A stretch of DNA of 64,000 bases from Cepaea nemoralis (Eukaryota > Mollusca > Gastropoda > Stylommatophora > Helicidae). The stretch lies in NCBI GenBank assembly GCA_014155875.1, contig JACEFZ010018319.1:775001-839000 (forward strand), read 5' to 3'. The position numbers and the translations under genes were made by a program. A model generated the notes under the pieces. That model saw nothing but the letters and a program-made list of their open reading frames with translations. It did not search any database and was not told the DNA's origin. Shown here in pieces: positions 53,210 through 63,894 of the stretch. How positions within the stretch are numbered: the first letter of the stretch is position 1; every line of letters begins with the position of its first letter.

Positions 53210-55031
53210 TCATTCTGGGTTACAATGAAATGGATTATGTTGATGTCGCACGGCTGTGTAACGACCACCAACTACAGGTTCTGATTCGTGGCTAACAGGA
53301 GGCTGTAGAAGCACGTTGTTTTGCTGATATAGATGCTTCCCTGCTGGGGAGAAGAAGGAACTTATCTTCATAATTATAATCCCCCCCCCCACCGTGTGAA
53401 AGAGAGCGTATTACACTGACTTGGTGTGGTAGACGTGTTCCGTCTTGCTTCGATTTCAGGTGCAGTGGTTATGAGTGGTCTGCGCACTTCTGGTCTATTG
53501 GCGCTTGATGTGACGGTGGTATGTCGTCTGGCTTGAGTTTCAGGTGGAGTAGCTAAAAGTGCCCAACGCAATCCTGTATTGGATATATGTTGTGTCTGTA
53601 CTGGGTATTTGATATATTTTGGCGAGCAAGCTGATGCCCAATGTAGACAAATGTATTTGATCTTTATAAAGACTTTTTTCTGGTGTCCCAGCCTGTGAAG
53701 TGAAGAACGGTGTATTGTTGATGAACTGAATGTTGTGAGAATAGATCTTCTGCAATATGTTGTTATTTATGTCAGCTAGACGACGCTGGAATCCATAATT
53801 CGGTGATATGATGGAGAAGAAGAAAATAAACGAGTTAGGCAAAGCCGTTCAAGAGTGCCAGTAGCTGAGATAATGTGATTTGTTGGTTGTTCAACGTGTC
53901 GTTTATACCAATGTGTACGATTGCCTTTCTAACGTTATGATTAACACCCAACATGCTAATCTTGTCTGTTATCCGGTCAACACCAGCCCCAGGCATTGGG
54001 ATTATGGAAACAATGTCTTTGTCTGAAGTGGCCATCCGGTGGCTGTATAGGCTTAGCATAATGTGTGTACAGTCACGTCGTGCTGTCTGCATATGTTGGT
54101 TGTCAGCACGCCTCATCCGTTGTTTCTTCCATTGTTGGTTGTTAGCAGTCTCAGTGTCTCCATGTGGTTCTCCCAGTGTTTCTTGTAGGCATGTGTTGTT
54201 TGTTGGCAGAGTGTTATAGCACTATACGTTTTCTGGTGATTTTTTTAAGCACCTCGAACCTATTGCTTATTTTAACGTCAGTGGGATAGATTGCTAGTTG
54301 TTGTTTATCTTCTTCTCCGTGTTGAGGTGTTTGTCGTTGCTTATCTTCCTCTGCGCGTTGAGGTGTTTCCATAGTAGTTATCTGTTTTGGGTGGGACTGA
54401 GCGTCCCCATGATTCCCCAAGGATGAAACGGTTGTTTAGGAATTACATGCTTCTTCGGTTAGGTTGGTGGAGGACACCTTCTGTAAGGTTTGAACTGTCA
54501 TTTTCAACAGCAAATTTTCCTCTCGAAGGAACGCGACTTCTGCCTTGAGAGCATTGAAATCACTGCTGATCTTGCTGTTTGCTCTGATGTTAGATGAAAC
54601 AGTGACAATAAGCGCCTTTAGTGATTGTTCTAATTCTTCAATGAGTGTCGACAGTCGCACGAGTGTCCATTGATTGTTAAGATGTTATTGTCATTTTAGG
54701 CAGGTGATTCTTCAACAGCCTCCACTTTCTGTTCTTTGTTGTTTTGGAAGCGATCCATTGGGTATTTAATGGCCACGAGCACTGGTGGTTTGGCAGGCCT
54801 CGCGTTAATGTTGTCCTGTACACTCGTCATATGAGTTAATTGAAGAACATTGTTAGCTAGTGTGCTATCTGCAGCTAGAGTTGTGGGCTGTGTACATTCG
54901 GTGAATGTCTGTATCGAGTTTTCAAGCTCGACAAAATCTAGTTTTAGCCAAGAATTAGTGTTTTCAACATTGCCATGTGCCATTACTTTATTTCTCATGT
55001 GGCATAAATGGATCATAATTATCATCATCAT
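53210..55031 (-). pseudogene. LINE ORF1: coiled coil plus SGNH esterase
   Basis: Readable in pieces. 54696-55031 is an N-terminal region. 54436-54660 contains a heptad coiled coil (FNALKAEVAFLREENLLLK). 54214-54420 is a basic linker. 53835-54116 contains the esterase block VHIGINDTL, equivalent to the G-x-N-D block III of SGNH hydrolases. 53540-53842 contains DQIHLS, the catalytic Asp-His block V. 53210-53571 is a proline/threonine-rich tail. The Ser block near the start of the domain was not identified. Such ORF1 proteins bind element RNA and, in some LINEs, membranes or lipid esters. At least four frame changes show it is dead. Confidence 0.7.
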
Positions 55032-55176
55032 CAGTGTGATGTCATACAGGACCTGAGGTTTGCGTGAGTACCCGTTGTCCCATGTCTGGCTTATGTGTGT
55101 GCAGACTGGTGGTCCCTCGCCGTACAGGCAGACATTCTCCGACTTCGGAGGAATCGGGGATCCTACTGACTTTAGC
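55032..55176 (+). repeat. Dispersed repeat C, left half (split by S2)
   Basis: CATACAGGACCTGAGGTTTG through CCTACTGACTTTAGC, colinear with 26845-26985. It is interrupted at TTAGC by the element at 55177-57095 and resumes at 57096. Confidence 0.85.
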
Positions 55177-57095
55177 TGTCGTGTCTTCCTTTAAAGTGTC
55201 GTCCCTGGAGTGAGGAGAGTCAACACCCACATTATAATGTTTCTTTCCTATCAATATCCTGGAGAATCCACCAGCTTCCGTCCAACACACTCCATCAGCC
55301 CATGGACACCTTTTCCTATCACTCTCTCACTGTCGTACTATGCCCTCTCTCATACTTCCCCAACGCAACATATTCAACAACTCTTGCTTCTAAAAATTAA
55401 TACAGATTAATTTATTAAAAGAAAAGTGTAATGTACGAGAAACGTGTATGCGAAGAAAATGTGTGATGTGTTCTATAATGTGTGTAGGATCGGACTCTCA
55501 GATAATAACATAGTCAGTTCATCCTTGCAAGGACACACCACAGCACGTTAAGTCAGAACAAGTCCACCTCACCCGGTACTGTATCTCTCCTGCCGGACAC
55601 CGACTGTCATCTGTAGTTACCTGGTAATCCATCTTCCTGATCATCCGAAATAGATACTGTTTGTAAATTACAGCTGATCATGAACCGGTTGCCCAACGCA
55701 CATAATTTCCTATCGTTCTTAAAGATTTGCACAAATCCTTTGTAGTGAGTATTTAGGTATCACTGTTATTGTTAATATACTTGAACCTAACTAGTGTCTA
55801 TCTAGGTTCAGGTATCATGTCTTTTGAACTATTTCACTAGAATATATCACACCGTGTGACTATTATATTTTAATGTTCTTGTTTAGGTACCAATGTTCTT
55901 ATGCTGTGTGATGCCTTAACAATCATCACCCATCTTAGGTGAACCATCTTTCTTCTCAGACGTTATTCCTTTTTTGTAAGAAACATTTTTGTGTCCAACT
56001 GGTGTTATGTCTAATTGACGTTGCACTTCATCAAACCCAGTGTTGAACTTTCTCGTAACTGGTATGGAACCTGTGAGAGAAACAACACATCTGGTGATAG
56101 TACTAGTCACTGATCCTACCGGCTGAGTGTAAGCCTATTGCCTTGCTCAGTTATTTTATAGCTAACTAAACTCTGTCATAGAGCATAGTAGCTCCTCACC
56201 TACGTCCGAATCAGGCGATGACAAGGAAAGACCCATAAACAGAGTGCACAACTTCAGTGGGCAAACCATTGAAAGATCCCCCCATTGGACACTTTCCCCA
56301 TCTAAAATCTCTCCAATTATCACCCCTCTATCCTATTCATCCTAGCAGAGCCAATTATCACTTTCTAGTTTTAACAAGACTACTGCCTATATTAATTAGG
56401 CCTAAATAGACTATATTGACTACCTTATGCAAAACCGTCTCATTCCGGGATGGCTGCTACACTTTGCCATAACGACACATGCTAGTTAATTTTAAATTAA
56501 TCTAACACTGTAGAGCTCTCCCACAAACACGTCCATCCTAATCCACGGTTTTGGTCAACACTCATTGTCCCCAAATCAGGTGTTTCAAACAGCCTAAAAT
56601 TGGTCACGTGACGGTATTCTTTATGTCCACACAGGTGTTATTTGGGCATATCATCCATTGTCAAGAATCTGTCCTCCCTGGCTCAATCAATGTCAGAGTT
56701 GTCATCACTTGTTTTGACTTCCACACCAAGCTAGCGAGTTACTGTATGATCCCAACAACAGTTTTCAATAACAAGCCGCCATTTCGCTTGATGTCCGGAA
56801 ACTCTAAATGACAGACGGACTGTATTCTCCCGAGTTGAGTACTTCTGCTTAAATCCGACCTGTTTATGAACTGTCAAAGTGGTGTATAGATTCATCTCAC
56901 TCACTTCCAAATGTTCCCATTTTGTCGACCCCATGTAAACACGTGCAGCTGCAACTTTTGACCGTCCTGGGGATTTTGACATCCAATTTGTTTTTTCTGT
57001 TAGTTAAAACAGTTTTGGCTTTGCAGATAGGCCAGTTAATCAGAAAGTCTCTATAGTAATCAACTGGTTAAACGCGGTGTTGTATTTTTGTGACA
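55177..57095. mobile_element. Solo-LTR-like element S2 (1919 bp), inverted relative to S1
   Basis: Starts TGTCGTGTC and ends GTGACA, flanked by TTAGC (55172-55176 and 57096-57100), a 5-bp target duplication. The empty site exists at 26981-26985. It is homologous to 9261-11358 in reverse orientation along most of its length, about 180 bp shorter. No coding domain is recognised. It is read as a solo LTR of an otherwise unseen retrotransposon. Confidence 0.75.
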
Positions 57096-57210
57096 TTAGC
57101 CAGGACCCCGAAGGGAACTGTTGCCCAGGAGGCTCGACGAGGACGCGTCAATAGGTCTTGGCCAGTATATAACCCGGCCCTGGTGCCTTGGAAACACCTC
57201 TGCGTCCCAA
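57096..57210 (+). repeat. Dispersed repeat C, right half
   Basis: TTAGCCAGGACCCCGAAGGG through TTGGAAACACCTCTGCGTCC, colinear with 26981-27095. Confidence 0.85.
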
Positions 57211-57594
57211 AATCGTGTAGTTATACGGGCAGAAAATCACGACCACACAGATCATTTTATTTTGCGGTGACAAATATGTTACATCTGATTTTGCATAGGT
57301 GTGACTTACTAAATCCAAAAATCACATTTATTTGTCTGTAGTGGCTCTAGTTTTTGATATAGAGACATGTGTGTAATTAATTAATATTATTACAGTATTT
57401 TCTTAAGGCTCCGGGGAAAAATCTATTACTATCTAGTCACTTAAAAATGAATCTGTTTGTTTACTTACAATTTCAGTTTTCAAAGAATCTTCCAAGAATT
57501 GACTTGTTTAGATTGTAACCCACTGTATGCATGTTAGTATGCTAGTTATTTTCTTACACTTTTAACACAGAATGACATCATCTTCAAGAAGAGC

Positions 57595-58278
57595 ATGTTT
57601 TCTTTCACCGAGAATATATTTTGCTATATTTGTGGAGAGTGCACTTTGAAAGAAGAAAATCGGAAGCATATTACTGTTTTTGTGAAAAGGGCATACTTTG
57701 CTTACTTTAAATTATAACTAGGTGACCAGGACAAATCTTATGCTCATCATATTGTTTGCAAAAGTGGACTTGTAACAGGAAATGTTTAAAATTTCGAATT
57801 CCAATGGTTTGGAGAGACGCCAAGAACGACAATGATAAATGTTCTTTCTGTGTTGCCAATATTAAGACAAATAATGCGGGGGGGGGGGGGGGGGGGGAAA
57901 TCACAAAAAAAATGGAAATATCCAGATTTAGATTCTCCTAGATGACCTATTCCACACGGGGATCATATCAGTTTCAATGTTCAGTCAAATGTCGGATTCC
58001 TTGCTAGAAGATGAGACAGCAGTGGCATGTGGAACGACCAGTGACCGTCCTAGTCATTTCGAAAATGATTTTCCAGCTGCTCAACTCTTCGAACAGCGCG
58101 AAGAGACAGATCTTAGCCGAGATCTATATCTCTCCAAGGAATCTTCAGAACTTTTGGCTTCTAGATTGAAACATAAAACATTACTGGCTACTGAAACAAA
58201 GGTTACATGTTATCGCAGCAGAGAGCAAGGTTTTCTTCCATTCTTTTGTAAAGAAAACCTTGTGTTTTGTACTAATAT
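57595..58278 (+). pseudogene. Conserved invertebrate protein of unknown function, N-terminal part
   Basis: Intronless relic in three frames. From 57595: FCYICGECTLKEENRKH, then VKRAYFAYFK, then after a stop LGDQDKSYAHHIVCK. From 57756, another frame: CLKFRIPMVWRD followed by CSFC. From about 57912 onward, a third frame: PIPHGDHISV preceded by an in-frame TGA, then LSRDLYLSKESSELLASRLK and TKVTCYRSREQGFLPFF, ending LVFCTNM. From memory, this order of CxxC motifs, GDQDKSWAPH, PMVWREP, PHG and LSK...LLASRL is a protein found in many arthropod, cnidarian and mollusc genomes, often in many copies, without assigned function. The relic is cut at 58278 by the RTE-like LINE and resumes at 62012. A poly-G tract at 57878-57897 coincides with one frame change. 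Confidence 0.75.
57878..57897. repeat. Poly-G tract
   Basis: About 20 G in a row inside the pseudogene, immediately after AATAATGC. The reading frame of the relic changes across it. Confidence 0.95.
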
Positions 58279-58353
58279 GTGTTGTTTGTCCATCAAGAAT
58301 AATGATGCCCATTCATTTCATACGGTGGGGTTGAAAGTATGGAGCCGTGAGTT

Positions 58354-60300
58354 CTAAGATGGCTGATAAGGCCTATATTGGCTCGAAATGTCCTTTGACA
58401 ATGTGGGCAAAGAATTCTTGACATTCCAGGAGGAGGATCTCTTGCAGTGGTTTTTCTGTTTAGCAGTCTCCCAGGTGTTAATATGAATTCCTAAAGCTTT
58501 TAGTGAGATTTTCTGAGTGTCTTTAAAGCGTTTCCTCTGGCTGCCTTGGGAGCGTTTACCACAACGCAGCTCGACGTAAAAAAAAAAATGTTTAGGTAGC
58601 CTGTGATCTGGCATACGAGTTAAGTGACCAGCCCAGCGAATCTGATTTTTCATTAAATTAGTGTGGATACTGGGCATGGACGCTCTTTCTAGAACTTCAT
58701 AGTCTGGTATCTTGTCTTACCACTTAATATTCATTAGCTTCCTAAGGCAGACCGTGTGGAAGTGGTTTAATTTCCTAGCATGTTGCTGATAAACAGTCCA
58801 TGTTTCACAAGCATATAGCAGTGTGGATAATACAACTCCTTTATAGACTTTCAGCTTTGTTTGCAGGCTATTCCATTTCTGTCCCCTACATTCTTGTACA
58901 GTCTGCCAAAGGCCGCACTGGCCTTGGAGATTCTTGCATTCACTTCGTCATCAATTGTGGCAGCTTGTGACAAAGTGCTGCCAAGATAGGTGAATTTATC
59001 CACAACACTTAGTCTATGACCGTTCATCGTGACATTCGGCACGGTGTGATTATTCCCTGGAGCTGGCTGGTACATAACTACAGTTTTCTACAAGTTGATA
59101 TTGAGCCCAAAGTTGGCATAGGCATATCAGAACGCTGAAAAATTGTGTTGCATGTCTGCCTCTGAGTTGGCATATAGAGCGCAATCATCAGCAAACAGCA
59201 GTTCTCTGACGGTGTCGCTGTTAGTTTTGGTTTTGGCTTTCAGCCTTCTGAGATTGAATAACGTTCCATCCATGCGGTAGTTGATGTCTATTCTAGTGTC
59301 ATTGTTCTCGAAGGTATTCGTCAGCATAGCTGAAAACATGAGGCTGAACAGTGTTGGTGCCAGGACACATCCTTGCTTCACTCAATTGGTGACAAGAAAG
59401 GGCTCAGACAGTTCACCATTTTCCTATCCCTTGCCTGCATACCATCATGAAATAGCTGCACTATTTGGACAAACATTTGTGGACAGCCATATTTCGCCAT
59501 AATCTTCTACAGTCCTTCTCTCCTTACTTTATCAAAAGCCTTGGTAAGGTCAATGAAAGTGGAGAACATTTCAGAGTTCTTTTTATGACATTTCTCTTGC
59601 AGCTGCCTTGCAGCGAAAACCATTTCATAGTTTCTCGTTCTTTTCTGAAGATACATTGACTCTCAGGAAGAAAAAACCTTGATCGAGATGGGCCTTGAGG
59701 CAATTGAGAAGAATTCTGGCCAGTATCTTCCTGCGACTGAGAGCGATTAGATTCCTCGGTGGTTGTCACAGGATTGGCGGTTTCTTTTACGTTTGTAAAG
59801 ATGGACTATTGACGCGCCCTTGAAATCTTGTGGCATGGTCTCGTTCACCCATATGTTTGTAAAGACTTGGTGAACCTGCTGTATTAGGACAGGTCCACCT
59901 GCCTTGTATATCTCTGCTGGGATGGAGACAGGACCAGGCGCCTTTCCGCTAGTAAGTTGCTGGATGGCTTTATTTACGGCCAATATGGTTGGCAGGTCAT
60001 AAAGTGTATCATTGGTTGGAACTTGAGGAAGGCAGTTGATGGTTTTATCATCGAAGAAGAAGTTGCATATAAGATGTTGAATTCCTCTGCAAAGCGTTGA
60101 AGGATTTCTTTCTTATCAGAGACCAATGTTCTCCAATCTGCACTGAGGAGGGGAACTATTCCTGGTGATGGAGGACCGTTGACCGCTTTCAGTGAGTCGT
60201 AGAAGTTTTTCATATCATGTCTGTCAGCAATACCTTGAATTTTATCAGCTTTGTTGCTCAGCCAGGAGACCCGCATGTGCCGAAGTTTCTGCTGCAATAC
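58354..60300 (-). pseudogene. RTE-like LINE reverse transcriptase
   Basis: Pieces in order: 59974-60297 (pre-RT, ADKIQGIADRHDMKNFYDSLK), 59747-59983 (GKAPGPVSIPAEIYK and a DNHRGI end), then 59127-59381 with MKQGCVLAPTLFSLMFSAML and the catalytic LLFADDCAL (FADD about residues 63-66). Next come 58851-59075 ([22 protein letters not shown]) and 58354-58677 (IRWAGHLTRMPDHRLPK). Frames change between pieces, and 59524-59769 overlaps the palm region in a wrong frame. Inactive. Confidence 0.8.
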
Positions 60301-60652
60301 TTTCCTAATATTGTTGAAGGCATCATTTTCTTTTTAATGTTGACTTCGGGTAATTCAAATGTGCCTTTTTCAAATGGAACTTTTCATTGAGGAGAAGATG
60401 TTTCTCGGCCAGCAATTGGTTGATGTCTTCAGAATTTTCATCAAAGCAGTCTTTATGCTTTCGAGGGGCTGTACCCAGGATTTCCATAGCAGTGTTGTAA
60501 ATTATGTCCTTTAGGGCTTTCCACTATGTTTCCGCATCCTGTTTAACTGCAGCATTTGACTTGAGGTGGTCTTCCTGCATGTTTTCAAGCGACAGCTGCA
60601 TTTTTTTGCTGTTTAGGTGGGTGACATTTAGTAGTATTTTTTTGGTGCATTT

Positions 60653-61435
60653 TTACCCTTTGAGGACGCCGTGAGGTTTGACGTGTATGTTTATTTTCAA
60701 GATAATGAGACGATAGTCTGTCCAATATTCAACACCACACATGGATTTTGTCATCTTAACGTCTTGTCTGTCACTCCTCCTTACGATGACATAGTCAATG
60801 AGGTGCCAATGTATCGAGCGAGGGTGCATCCATGATGTTCTATTTCTCATGGGAGGACGGAAAATTGTGCTGGTGATCAGGAGATCGTGTTCGGCACAGG
60901 TCTGAAGGAGGAGGAGTTCATTGCTGTTACATTTTCCGACTCCGTACTTTCCAATGATGCCACTCCAAGATACGGTGTCCTTGCCTACTCTGGCATTGAA
61001 GTCCCCAAGGACTAATTTGTCTCCTTTGGGAACAGATGTTAATACGTTATGCAGGTATTCATAGAACTTGTTTTTGACGTCTACTTCATTTGTCATGGTT
61101 GGTGCGTAGACACTCACGATGGTTGCATGCTTCTTTCCTTTCAGCCGGGGTAACTTAATAGTCATAATCCTGTCATTTATAGCCTTCGGAAATTCAGCTA
61201 GTTTGCCAACTCCCACACCGGATTGGCGTCTTTCCTCGCTTTTCCTTCCACTCCAGAAAAATGTGTAGCCATCACCTGCTTCACAGATTTGGCCTTCTTC
61301 TGCAAGTCGTGTCTCGCTCAATGCTGCAATGTCGATGTTGTACCTGCCCAGTTCTCTCCCAATCAGTGTTGTTCGTCTCTCTGGGCCCGACTCTGTCAAG
61401 TAGGGTGTGTACATTCCAAGTTCCGATTGTCAAGG
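60653..61435 (-). pseudogene. RTE-like LINE endonuclease
   Basis: The first block, IGTWNVHTLLD, is readable near 61400-61435 in a different frame. The frame from 61414 then gives ALSETRL (catalytic Glu), VSVYAPT, GDFNARVG (catalytic Asp/Asn, about residues 137-144), SIHWHLIDYVIV and WTDYRL. The last block normally reads TDHR, with the His catalytic. Here it is Tyr, so the enzyme would be dead even without the frameshift. It nicked DNA to start target-primed reverse transcription. Confidence 0.8.
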
Positions 61436-62011
61436 GAATATGGTTAACTCTTTTAGCTTTACCTGTTTTTACTTTGTTTGTATGTCGACATCAGTATAAT
61501 GTATCCACCAACCGCGGCTAGCTGGTTAGGTAGTGATGGAACAGACAATGTTTAGGGCACCTTTTCTAGCCCCTTCCTCATTCTATGGAGGTGAGCAGTG
61601 TTTTCCCATAGAGGGCTGCTCAGTCACTCAGGGGGCTGCCGAATCCCACTGCTGCTCCGGTAAGTAGAAGACGACCATATGGCCTGAGCCGCCTGTGAGC
61701 ATGTCTGCGACTACGACTGCCAGCGTAACCACGCCTGCCACTTCGCCGCTCACAGGGCTTGAAGGTGATATATGAAGTTGGATGAAGAATGACTTGCGCG
61801 ATGAATTGGATTAAAGTGATGAAGAGTTGCGCAATTCGTGGACCTCACTCTCTCGCCTGAGTCCATCTGAGTCCAGTGGCAAGACAAGTCAAGACAACAG
61901 GAGACGAATACAGGTGCAGTGGAAGACCAGGGCGCTCTACGTGCCTTGTCGTGCTCATTGCGTTCCACAACGTTTTGCAGGTAAACGCCGTCTTGTCCGT
62001 TGAATCATCAG

Positions 62012-62610
62012 TGTACTAATGTATGAGGTCTTGTAAACGACATGGGTGTAAGTTATACGCCCGATGAGTGGCGACTTTTCATTACAGCTCAGAAAGAAGT
62101 TTAAAGATGTTTTATTTTTTTATTTTTTAATACTATAGTAACAAATATGGTTCAATTCCAATTGTTCATTCTACTACAATGAAGGAGGATTATGGTACAA
62201 TAAGCACAGTTCTGGAAAAATTAAAGTATTTAGAACATAACTGGATGGTTTGTGTAGATCTTAAAATGATGAACTTCTTGTTTGGCCAACAAAGGGGATT
62301 CACCAAATACCCATGCTTTAAATGTTTGTGAGACGACAGCAGTGAAAACATTACGAACTGGTCAAAGAAACAGTAGCCGTTGAGGGATGAATTTAAATTT
62401 GGAGAAAACAATATTGTCAACAAGCCTCTCATTGGTCAAGTAAGAGTTCTACAGCCACCACTGTATATAAGGCTTGGCTTGGTGAAGCAATTTGTTAAGC
62501 CACCGAACAAAGATGGTACGTGTTTTAATTACCTATGCAGAAAGTTTCCGGAAGTGAGCATAGACAAACTTAAAGCTGGCATTTTTGATGATCCTCAAAT
62601 CAGAAAGTTA
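62012..62610 (+). pseudogene. Conserved invertebrate protein of unknown function, C-terminal part
   Basis: Continuation of the relic at 57595-58278. Readable blocks in order are GLVNDMGVSYTPDEWRLFI, IPIVHSTTMKEDYG, WMVCVDLKMMNFLLGQQ, GFTKYPCFKCL, PPLYIRLGLVKQFVK and FPEVSIDKLKAGIFDDPQIR. Stops occur after CTNV, within the KS region and after PCFKCL, so it is dead in this half too. Similarity stops near 62610. The parent family is widespread, and its role is unknown to me. The PCF-C and earlier CxxC motifs suggest zinc binding. Confidence 0.75.
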
Positions 62611-62639
62611 ATAAACCTTCACATTGTACTGATTCGATG

Positions 62640-62900
62640 AACATAACAGAGCCGGTACTGGCACCTCCCAGTGACACAAACACTCTGCCTGGCGTAAGGT
62701 CTAGACTGACAATGGCTCCTCCCCAGGTCTGAGGTACTCTATTGACACAAGTTACGCGTCTTTCGCAGAACCTCTCAATCATTCCCAGCATTTATTAGCT
62801 GTTTGTGAGTTAGTTTTATTTATTTATTTTGGGAGGGGGAGGGGGGCAATTTTTCGCTCAGTAGTTTGCCATTGCTTTCTGAACATAACATTGTGAAAAT
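62640..62900 (-). mobile_element. SINE family B, diverged copy
   Basis: CCCAGCATTTATTAGCTGTT and TCAGTAGTTTGCCATTGCTT match the family body, interrupted by a (TTTA)n and G-rich tract at 62815-62848. Confidence 0.55.
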
Positions 62901-62964
62901 CATTGTCAACAGACATGAAACCAATGACAAAACGGAGATCACTTATCGCCACCGTCTAATGTTA

Positions 62965-63205
62965 ACCTCAGCATGGCTACATGATAAGAAAGCTCATTCT
63001 TAAACATCCGGAGTGCTTATGCCGAGGTAGCGGGTTCAACCCCTATACCGGTAAGACTAAAATGTTGAATTCTCCTCATTCTTTTGTGGACATAAATTAC
63101 CAACGAGGGACACTAGTAATAGGGAAAGATAATCCACACGCAAAAATCAGTCCCGTGCACCAGAAATAGCAGCCGTGTTTGGACTGCGCTTGAGTGAGCG
63201 CCAAA
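62965..63205 (+). mobile_element. SINE family A, near full length
   Basis: Degraded A box (CATGGCTACATGATAAGAAA) and a good B box GGTTCAACCCC at 63033-63043. The body GGGACACTAGTAATAGGGAA follows, ending CTTGAGTGAGCG and an A12 run. Confidence 0.8.
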
Positions 63206-63321
63206 AAAAAAAAATGTTAAACTGCGCACGAGAATAAGTGGTTGTTGTGAAATGTGTCTGTCTGGGCATTCATTAAGTTCTCTGTACTTTAATTGATACA
63301 AAATCCAGTCAACTAACAGTT

Positions 63322-63845
63322 CAATCAATCAATCAATCATGTGCCATGCCGGAAAGCGTGGGCGGTCATGACTCGCCATTTCACTCGATCACCAGAGTCG
63401 TGGATCAGCTCAGTGTTCCTGTCTCGTCCATGCCACGTGGCCAAGCCATCCAGGTATTTTCTTCTCGGTCTTCCTCTTGGTCTGTTCCCCTTGATCTTGC
63501 CAGTTGTCGCCAAGTTCTCCAATCCATTTCTTCTCATAACATGTCCAAAAAATTTTGACTGTCTTCGTCTAATTTCTCTAATCAGTCTACGATTTTCATT
63601 TGTCTCCTGTAGTACTTGGTCATTTGTTTTTCTATCTGTCCATGGTACTCTGCATTTTCCTCAGAAACCACATTTCTGTAGCCATCAATTATTTTTCAGC
63701 TTGACTGCATATTGTCCAAGTTTCACATCCATACAAAATAACAGGCTCTATGTACCCCCTCAACACTCTTTTTCTCGTTTCAATTGGCATCTTTTTATTG
63801 GTCAGAATGTTTTTCATCTTGCTAACAATTTACAAACAGAATAAT
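63322..63845 (-). pseudogene. LINE RT C-terminal fragment with TGAT tail
   Basis: The minus strand reads MRRNGLENLATTGKIKGNRP then RGRPRRKYLDGLATWHGRD, the usual C-terminal end of RTE-related LINE ORFs. The 3' end is (TGAT)n at 63322-63340. Upstream parts to 63845 are shifted in frame. It is the third TGAT-tailed fragment in the window, all on the minus strand. Confidence 0.7.
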
Positions 63846-63894
63846 TCAAGGAATTGATAACCCGACCCCGACTGATGAAACCTCATTTCAAGAG

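Larger units (their letters stand above)
49862..55031 (-). mobile_element. L2/CR1-like LINE with esterase ORF1, degraded
   Basis: About 5.2 kb on the minus strand. It has a 3' terminus CCTTTGAAAATAAAG followed by a (CGTT)n-like array at 49862-49880, an ORF2 with endonuclease and RT relics, and an ORF1 with coiled coil and SGNH esterase. Order and domain set match L2/CR1-type LINEs. Many stops and frameshifts make it inactive. The 5' end at about 55031 abuts dispersed repeat C, and the 3' end abuts the 24-bp minisatellite. Confidence 0.8.
58279..62011 (-). mobile_element. RTE-like LINE, near full length (3733 bp)
   Basis: Minus strand. Both junctions are visible because it splits a coding relic: TGTACTAATAT (58268-58278) and TGTACTAATGT (62012-62022) form an 11-bp target duplication with one mismatch. 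5' UTR about 61450-62011, endonuclease 60653-61435, RT about 58700-60300, 3' end at 58279 (ATTCTTGATGGACAAACAAC). RTE-clade elements are short, single-ORF LINEs of this size. Several frameshifts make it inactive. Confidence 0.85.
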
